Source of the DNA: Planctomycetaceae bacterium
Lineage (GTDB): Bacteria > Planctomycetota > Planctomycetia > Pirellulales > Thermoguttaceae
Length of the DNA: 12,203 nucleotides
NCBI GenBank assembly: GCA_015062085.1
Contig: SUVI01000125.1
Coordinates: 1 to 12,203, forward strand
Direction of reading: 5' to 3'
The notes beneath the pieces were generated by a model. It had not been told where the DNA came from. It saw only the letters and a list, made by a program, of their open reading frames with translations, and made no database searches. A program made the position numbers and the translations under genes. This document shows, in pieces, positions 7,774 through 12,203 of the stretch. The first letter of the stretch is position 1; each line of letters begins with the position of its first letter.

Positions 7774-8901
7774 CTAATCGTTCGACTGCACCCACCACGC
7801 AAGGTTTTCCATGGTCAGTGCATCATAACACTTGGGCTGATTTGGCGTCAGGAGTGCCGCACGGTGTGTTCCCGGGATCAGATCCAAGTCAAAAACCTCA
7901 TCACACCCCTGCTCAAATACAAACATTCCCTCAACGGCCCCCGTGAGTATATTTACTACTACTACGCCGCAAAAGGTCTGATTGTTCATTTTTCGGATCT
8001 GGGAATAATTTTCAGCATTCGGCGTAACGGAAGAAAGCCCGACGATCGCATAGTTTCCCCAAAACGCCAAACCGCGCGCGATACCCGGCAGATAACTGAC
8101 CGTCTTCCTCTCGCACGTACCCGGATGCATGACACAAAGCTGTCCGCGGCCCGAATTCAGGAACCAGAGGCACTCTTTGTACCACGTCGGAGAATGCGGA
8201 CGCATCAGCCCCTCCAGGATGATCTCATTCTTCCGCGCGTCGATCAGAACACCGTCCGTCATCGCGGCTTTTCGCCATCCGAACGGCTCATTCGACGCAC
8301 TGTAGGCAGTCACGTACGCAAGCTGCCCCTCGACAGATGCCGCACCACTGAGGAAACAGCGATCCTCCGGAGCCAATTCCGAAATAAACGCAGGTTTCCA
8401 CACCGGCTCAAAATTGTACTTGAAACTCGGGCGCGCTACACACGAAAAACGGGGATTCACAAACAAAAGATCATCCTTGTCCCGCAAGATGTCTCCCGTT
8501 CCCAATTCTCCCACGAACCATGAAGCTCGCGGAAGATAGCAGGCGTCATATTCGCCCCGAAGTTTCATATTATAATCATGCGCCAAAAGCGGTGCATCGG
8601 CAAACTGCATTAGCTCGCTCCGCGTCGAAACGAGGATCTGATCACGAAAGACCTTCACGCCCATCGGAAGGTCCATCTGCCTCTGAAGCAGCGTCACAAG
8701 CCGACCATCCCAGCCGAGAAGACAAAGTTTTCCCGACCGGCGCGTAGTGAACACGATACTGCCGCCGTAATTCGCCATCCACTGCTTGAAGCCGTCCGTA
8801 GCCTCACAGCGAACCATGGAGGGACTGCCCGAAACATCCTGATTCGGTTTTTCCATTCCAGTCTCACTTTCCGTTTTTTGCCAATTGGCAACATGAAACA
8901 C
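7774..8901 (-). CDS. TIGR03032 / DUF4915 family protein of unknown function
   Basis: The 375 codons match the TIGR03032 family along nearly their whole length. Visible signatures are SGKLCLLGWDGRL (56-68), DLPMGVKV (77-84), YDACYLPR (118-125), LFVNPRFSCVA (146-156), FISELAPEDRCFLSG (172-186), VTAYSASNEPFGWR (197-210), GVLIDA (217-222), RPHSPTWYKECLWFLNSG (234-251), LPGIARGLAFWGNYAIVGLS (271-290) and VFDLDLIPG (336-344). The repeated strand pattern suggests a beta-propeller, but the biochemical role of the family is not known. There is no signal peptide or membrane segment, so it is probably cytoplasmic. The start is uncertain: the longest frame begins with GTG at 8901 behind a weak GGA, only 15 nt from a TATAAT-like -10. 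ATG at 8856 (residue 16) would leave a normal leader and still precede all family motifs. It lies in the same direction as the giant gene, 365 bp upstream, and divergent from the TraB-like gene. Confidence 0.9.
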   Translation of the reverse strand: MFHVANWQKTESETGMEKPNQDVSGSPSMVRCEATDGFKQWMANYGGSIVFTTRRSGKLCLLGWDGRLVTLLQRQMDLPMGVKVFRDQILVSTRSELMQFADAPLLAHDYNMKLRGEYDACYLPRASWFVGELGTGDILRDKDDLLFVNPRFSCVARPSFKYNFEPVWKPAFISELAPEDRCFLSGAASVEGQLAYVTAYSASNEPFGWRKAAMTDGVLIDARKNEIILEGLMRPHSPTWYKECLWFLNSGRGQLCVMHPGTCERKTVSYLPGIARGLAFWGNYAIVGLSSVTPNAENYSQIRKMNNQTFCGVVVVNILTGAVEGMFVFEQGCDEVFDLDLIPGTHRAALLTPNQPKCYDALTMENLAWWVQSND

Positions 8902-9042
8902 AAATCTATTCCAAAAATTATAGACTTTTTTAATATGATAATCGGAATATTCCGTAGATAAGTCTATACAAGATCCTCTTTTTTTGATATAATTAAGATA
9001 AAAAGCTGGAATTTTTTCATTAAAATCGCTAAGGTTTCACGA
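8902..9042. promoter_or_regulatory. AT-rich divergent promoter region with nested inverted repeats
   Basis: This 141-bp gap separates divergent genes and is far more AT-rich than its surroundings. It holds a perfect 12-bp palindrome CGGAATATTCCG at 8943-8954. Around it lie perfect 9-bp inverted arms, TATAGACTT at 8919-8927 and AAGTCTATA at 8960-8968. The left arm overlaps a minus-strand TATAAT (complement of 8917-8922), and the right arm overlaps the plus-strand -35 candidate. A regulator binding here could control both directions; that is inference. Confidence 0.55.
8965..8993 (+). promoter_or_regulatory. Candidate sigma-70-type promoter for the traB-like/rimK-like operon
   Basis: TATACA at 8965-8970 matches four of six bases of TTGACA. 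A perfect TATAAT follows at 8988-8993 after a 17-bp spacer. Transcription would start near 9000, giving a leader of about 40 nt before ATG 9043. An AAGG at 9030-9033 serves as a weak ribosome binding site. A planctomycete promoter consensus is not well defined, so the call rests on similarity to the general bacterial form. Confidence 0.5.
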
Positions 9043-9999
9043 ATGGCTCAAAAATCACTCCTTTCGGTTACGACTTTTTTCAAAATTTTCATCCTAATTT
9101 TCGGGACCATTTTCCTTCAGGGAATCCTTCATGCTGAAGAGCCCCTCGGCAACGGAGACCTCTTTTCGATGGAAAATTTTCGATCTCCCGAAGAAGCATG
9201 CATCCGCATCACTCGAAACAGTGACGGCACGATGCGCTCGATGGATACCTCCCTGCTCACGTTCGTCTCTAAGGACGGCTCCACACGCGTGACGCTCGTC
9301 GGTGCGATCCATCTCGGTGAAAGATCCTACTACCAGACCCTCAACCAACGGTTTCGTCATTTCGACGCAGTCCTATACGAAATGGTCGGTGATGATTCCC
9401 CGCGCCCCGAAAAAACAGAATTCAGCCTCGATCCGATCATGCTCCTTCAGTACTCCTCCGGGTGGCTGCTTCACTTGGAACACCAGATCGGAAGCATCGA
9501 TTACTGCGCCCCAAATTTCATCCACGCCGACATGACTACCGCGGAATTCCTCGCCGCTCAGCTCAAGTATCAGGACGGTGTGCTCGTCTGGTTCCTACGC
9601 ACAAGAGGGTACCAGCTCGGCATTGCTCCCGTAGGTTCCGAGTTTTACGAAGACCTGGAGCTCCTCAAACTCATCTTTCTCCCCGATCTCCGGCGCACGC
9701 TCCTCTGCTCCAGCGCGGTAAGCATGACCGACCTGCGCACCTCCGCCGCTCCGCTCGAAGGGAAAAACGGCTCCTCGATCCTCACAGCACGAAACGAAAA
9801 AGCGTTCCAGATCCTGCGCGAGGAACTCGATTCCGGGAAAAAAAATGTCGCCGTTTTCTACGGAGCCGCTCATCTTCCGGACTTCATGCACCGACTAGAA
9901 AAAGAACTCGGCATGAAACCCGAAAAGATCGAATGGGTCCCATGCTGGATCTTTGACCCGAAAAATCAGGAATCTCCCACGCAGAAGGAGACTCCATGA
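9043..9999 (+). CDS. Exported TraB/GumN (TIKI-like) family protein
   Basis: The 318-residue product begins with a signal peptide. A Lys at position 4 is followed by a hydrophobic run to about residue 29, with a likely cut after LHA (A31), so the protein should act outside the cytoplasmic membrane. The TraB/GumN fold is marked by VTLVGAIHLGERSYY (83-97) with the first GxxH at 87-90 and YEM with Glu113. NFIHADMT (158-165), ARNEKA (249-254) and VFYGAAHLPDF (271-281), with the second GxxH at 274-277, complete the pattern. In the TIKI branch the two GxxH motifs and the Glu are metal-site residues of a metalloprotease, and all are kept here. Activity in bacterial members is poorly known. The gene starts at ATG 9043 and its stop overlaps the next start by ATGA, so the pair is very likely co-transcribed and translationally coupled. 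Confidence 0.87.
   Translation: MAQKSLLSVTTFFKIFILIFGTIFLQGILHAEEPLGNGDLFSMENFRSPEEACIRITRNSDGTMRSMDTSLLTFVSKDGSTRVTLVGAIHLGERSYYQTLNQRFRHFDAVLYEMVGDDSPRPEKTEFSLDPIMLLQYSSGWLLHLEHQIGSIDYCAPNFIHADMTTAEFLAAQLKYQDGVLVWFLRTRGYQLGIAPVGSEFYEDLELLKLIFLPDLRRTLLCSSAVSMTDLRTSAAPLEGKNGSSILTARNEKAFQILREELDSGKKNVAVFYGAAHLPDFMHRLEKELGMKPEKIEWVPCWIFDPKNQESPTQKETP
9985..9990 (+). promoter_or_regulatory. Ribosome binding site of the ATP-grasp gene
   Basis: AAGGAG lies 5 nt before ATG 9996, inside the 3' end of the TraB-like gene. It fixes the downstream start at the ATGA overlap. Confidence 0.7.
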
Positions 10000-10886
10000 A
10001 CGCCTGGCTCGTCGTGAATCATTTCGTTCGCACAGAGAAATTCGAGACGCTTTATGCACTCCTCACGGACGCCTGCGCCCAATTCGGCATCCAGACGGAG
10101 GTACGGACCAACGCGGAACTCCTCGTCGAGATCGGTACAACCTCTTTCAGCGGTCCACGGCCTGATTTCGTCCTCTTTTGGGACAAAGACCTGAATCTGT
10201 GCCGACACCTCGAAAATCTCGGCCTCTCGGTCTTCAATTCCGCCGACGCGATCGAAGTCTGCGACAACAAAAACCGGACGCTCCTGGCTCTCGAACATCA
10301 CGGCATCCCCGTCCCGCGGACCATTCTCGCCCCGAAAACGTTCCGGCCGGACCAGTATCCGGATCTCGCGTTTCTCGATACGGTCGGAGAAAAACTCGGA
10401 TTCCCGCTCGTCGTGAAAGAAGCCTTCGGCTCGTTCGGTTTTCAGGTCCATCTGGCCGAAAATATGGAAAGTCTGCGCAAGATCGTCTCTGAAATCGGAA
10501 CACGCCCGATGCAGTTTCAGGAATTCATCCGCTCGGAACGTAACGGCAAAACAGCAGACGTCCGGCTTCACGTCGTTGGCGGAAAAGTCTGCGCTGCGGT
10601 CCTCCGTACAGCAAAAGACGGCGATTTCCGCGCGAACGTCACGAACGGCGGACGCATGACGCCGTACACACCGACCCCCGAAGAGTGCGCACTGGCCCTC
10701 CGTACTGCCAAGATCCTCAAGACCGATTTCGCGGGGATCGACCTCCTCTTCGGAAAAGAAAACGCGCCCGTGCTCTGTGAAGTGAACACGAACGCGCATT
10801 TCAAAAATCTGCTTGATGCGACCGGAACGAACGTCGGGATCGAGATCGTCCGGCACATCATGGAGAAGGTCAGGCCTTCACACTGA
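9996..10886 (+). CDS. RimK-type ATP-grasp ligase
   Basis: The 296-residue product has the length and layout of RimK-family (alpha-L-glutamate ligase-like) ATP-grasp enzymes. A Rossmann-like N-terminal part runs to about residue 90, followed by DNKNRT (90-95), where the ATP-grasp region begins. Nucleotide-binding strands are FPLVVKEAFGSFGFQVHL (136-153, Lys141) and MQFQEFI (172-178). DVRLHVVGGKV (188-198), RANVTNGG (212-219), IDLLF (248-252) and CEVNTNAHFK (261-270, Glu262 and Asn264 as probable magnesium ligands) complete the active-site set. Such enzymes use ATP to form an amide bond between a carboxylate, as an acylphosphate, and an amino acid such as glutamate. The acceptor (ribosomal protein, cofactor or small molecule) cannot be read from sequence. 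There is no signal peptide, so it is cytoplasmic. It is translationally coupled to the exported TraB-like protein, and its 3' end overlaps the convergent PEP-CTERM gene by 17 bp. Confidence 0.88.
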   Translation: MNAWLVVNHFVRTEKFETLYALLTDACAQFGIQTEVRTNAELLVEIGTTSFSGPRPDFVLFWDKDLNLCRHLENLGLSVFNSADAIEVCDNKNRTLLALEHHGIPVPRTILAPKTFRPDQYPDLAFLDTVGEKLGFPLVVKEAFGSFGFQVHLAENMESLRKIVSEIGTRPMQFQEFIRSERNGKTADVRLHVVGGKVCAAVLRTAKDGDFRANVTNGGRMTPYTPTPEECALALRTAKILKTDFAGIDLLFGKENAPVLCEVNTNAHFKNLLDATGTNVGIEIVRHIMEKVRPSH

Positions 10887-12203
10887 CCCCGCGGCGGCGA
10901 AGCGCCCAAAGACCGAAACTCCCAAGAATCAGAAGTGCCCAAGTCGACGGTTCCGGAACTGCATTGGTATTCATCGACAGGAAAATGGTGCTCGCATCGT
11001 TCTGCCAGATATTCCAGAAGTAGCTTTCCTCGCCAAGCATCTCAGCAAAACCGTCCGCGGAAAGGAGCGAACTCTGGATCAGCGCAAACTCTTTTCCCTC
11101 AAGTCCCGTGTAATCGGTGGTCAACACGATGTTCAAATCATCGAAGTCCATGGCATTCGCGTCGGTCTCGGTCAGGACGAAATAGGGCTCCTCATTATTT
11201 CCGGGGAGGGAATCCAGATCGAATTCCAGCGTACCGGCTCCGGAGACGTCTTTGACCGTGACGCTTCCGGACTCACCGTCGACCAGGAGGGTCGAACCGC
11301 TTTCAAGCTGGATCTCACCGCCGATGGTAATGTTGCCCTTCGAGGAGAGCACGACATTTTCGCCGACCGAAACGTTTCCTTCCGCGCCGCCCGCCATCTG
11401 CGCGTGGGCCTCATTCACGTAATCGTTGGAGAAATGAAGCGTACCGGCACCCGTGACGTTTGTTTCGACCGTGGTTTTCGCACCGCCGCCGATGCTCATG
11501 TCGAGCGTCTTGCCTTCCGCGATGTTCAGCGACTGCGCGTTGAAAGTCGTGTCCTGCGTCATGGAACTCTTGATCCCGCTGCCGTACCAGCCCCAATCGC
11601 CGGAAGCGTAGGAGAGGTTCATTCCCCACCATTTTTCCGTACCGGAAAGACGGACGCCGATGCCGACCAGATCGTTCAGATCACCGTTCAGACCATTCTG
11701 GACATTGTTGCCGTCCTTTGAAGTTCCGATCGTCTGATTAAAGCGCGTCGCGCGGACCGTCACGGCATACTGTTTGCCCGGTTCGAGGACGACGCCTTCC
11801 AGTACCTTTTGGGCAAAATCGGAGTTCCCTTCCTCAAAAGCGACTTCACCCACGGTCGTTCCGGTCTCCTTTTCGACGATGAGGATCGAGGCGTCATTAC
11901 GGAAGGTCTTTCCAATGTCGATCGAGATCGGCGCGTCCGTCGTGTTTTCGAGGACCATCTCAAAGACGTTCGTGACCGATTTATCCACGAGTTTTCCCCA
12001 GATGTCCGTGGAACTCTGCGCTCGGAGCGCGTCGTTTCTGTTGACCCACTCGTCCATATTGGTGATCTGGTTCGCATTTTCGGTCAGATCGCCCGCGTAT
12101 TTGTAGAACTCATCGTAGACCTTTTCCTGCGGACTCTCAAACTTTTCCTGGAGGAAGTAGCCGTTGGGTTCCACGACGATCCGGCTGTTTTCCGCGACGG
12201 AAA
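10870..12203 (-). CDS. PEP-CTERM surface protein, beta-rich (5' end outside window)
   Basis: The frame is open to the right edge; 443 residues are visible and the N-terminus is missing. A GTG at 12174-12172 is an internal Val codon in a continuous frame rather than a start. The region coded by about 11700-12120 carries segments such as FEMVLENTTDAPISIDIG and VLEGVVLEPGKQYAVTVRAT, typical of folded beta-sandwich modules. The region coded by about 11200-11560 is Gly- and Thr-rich with short repeated strands (VTGAGTLHF, NVSVGENVVL, NITIGGEIQL, VSGAGTLEFDL), resembling a parallel beta-helix as in autotransporter-associated repeats. It ends in a PEP-CTERM signal. The family is exported and processed by an exosortase; no exosortase is in view. 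Ligand and role are unknown. Confidence 0.88.
   Translation of the reverse strand, partial: SVAENSRIVVEPNGYFLQEKFESPQEKVYDEFYKYAGDLTENANQITNMDEWVNRNDALRAQSSTDIWGKLVDKSVTNVFEMVLENTTDAPISIDIGKTFRNDASILIVEKETGTTVGEVAFEEGNSDFAQKVLEGVVLEPGKQYAVTVRATRFNQTIGTSKDGNNVQNGLNGDLNDLVGIGVRLSGTEKWWGMNLSYASGDWGWYGSGIKSSMTQDTTFNAQSLNIAEGKTLDMSIGGGAKTTVETNVTGAGTLHFSNDYVNEAHAQMAGGAEGNVSVGENVVLSSKGNITIGGEIQLESGSTLLVDGESGSVTVKDVSGAGTLEFDLDSLPGNNEEPYFVLTETDANAMDFDDLNIVLTTDYTGLEGKEFALIQSSLLSADGFAEMLGEESYFWNIWQNDASTIFLSMNTNAVPEPSTWALLILGSFGLWALRRRGVSVKA
10873..10959 (-). other. PEP-CTERM sorting signal
   Basis: The last 29 residues begin with VPEPSTW, continue with a hydrophobic stretch (ALLILGSFGLWAL) and end in RRR plus a short tail. 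This is the tripartite PEP-CTERM signal recognised by exosortase/EpsH-type enzymes in Gram-negative bacteria with exopolysaccharide surfaces. Confidence 0.93.

Noticed and set aside
9966..10856. A 296-codon minus-strand frame opposite the ATP-grasp gene
   Set aside because: It is a shadow of a gene whose active-site motifs are all recognisable on the plus strand.
10813..11721. A 302-codon plus-strand frame opposite the PEP-CTERM gene
   Set aside because: The minus strand has a recognised C-terminal signal and repeat pattern, while the plus frame has no motif and starts inside the ATP-grasp gene.
12172..12174. GTG as start of the PEP-CTERM gene
   Set aside because: The frame stays open upstream to the window edge and there is no ribosome binding site, so this is an internal Val codon.
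1..12203. tRNA, rRNA, insertion sequence or phage genes
   Set aside because: No cloverleaf, transposase motif or terminal inverted repeat pair was seen.

Overview
The window looks like chromosomal DNA from a planctomycete (Planctomycetota). Two surface-protein signatures support this. A giant minus-strand gene begins with a LEPR-XLL-type N-terminal motif (LEDRILLS), and the gene at the right edge ends in a PEP-CTERM sorting signal (VPEPS, a hydrophobic stretch, then RRR). Assignment below phylum is not possible by eye. No RNA genes, insertion sequences, CRISPR arrays or phage genes were seen.

Layout, left to right. (1) Positions 1-7408, minus strand: the first 2469 codons of a giant secreted or surface protein whose 3' end lies beyond the left edge. 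It has at least 14 diverged copies of a DxDGDF...W...YAxRF repeat, interspersed alpha/beta modules, two Ig-like (SbsA/Big_5-like) stretches, and an apparently intact trypsin-fold serine protease domain with His1981, Asp2028 and Ser2135. A stop-free antisense reading frame of 1760 codons across this gene is a codon-usage shadow. (2) 7409-7773: a non-coding leader or intergenic stretch with several inverted repeats. (3) 7774-8901, minus: a TIGR03032/DUF4915 family protein of unknown function. (4) 8902-9042: an AT-rich divergent promoter region with a 12-bp palindrome and a pair of 9-bp inverted arms. (5) 9043-9999, plus: a TraB/GumN (TIKI-like) protein with a signal peptide. (6) 9996-10886, plus: a RimK-type ATP-grasp ligase overlapping the previous gene by ATGA. 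(7) 10870 to the right edge, minus: the C-terminal 443 residues of a beta-rich PEP-CTERM protein, converging on the ATP-grasp gene with a 17-bp overlap.

Two themes emerge. One is the cell surface: the giant repeat/protease protein and the PEP-CTERM protein carry different export or sorting signatures and face each other across the other genes. The other is a compact two-gene operon of an exported TraB-like protein and a cytoplasmic peptide-ligase-like enzyme, divergent from the TIGR03032 gene. The most notable feature is the protease domain embedded inside the giant repetitive surface protein. No functional link between the surface proteins and the traB-rimK pair can be shown from sequence alone.
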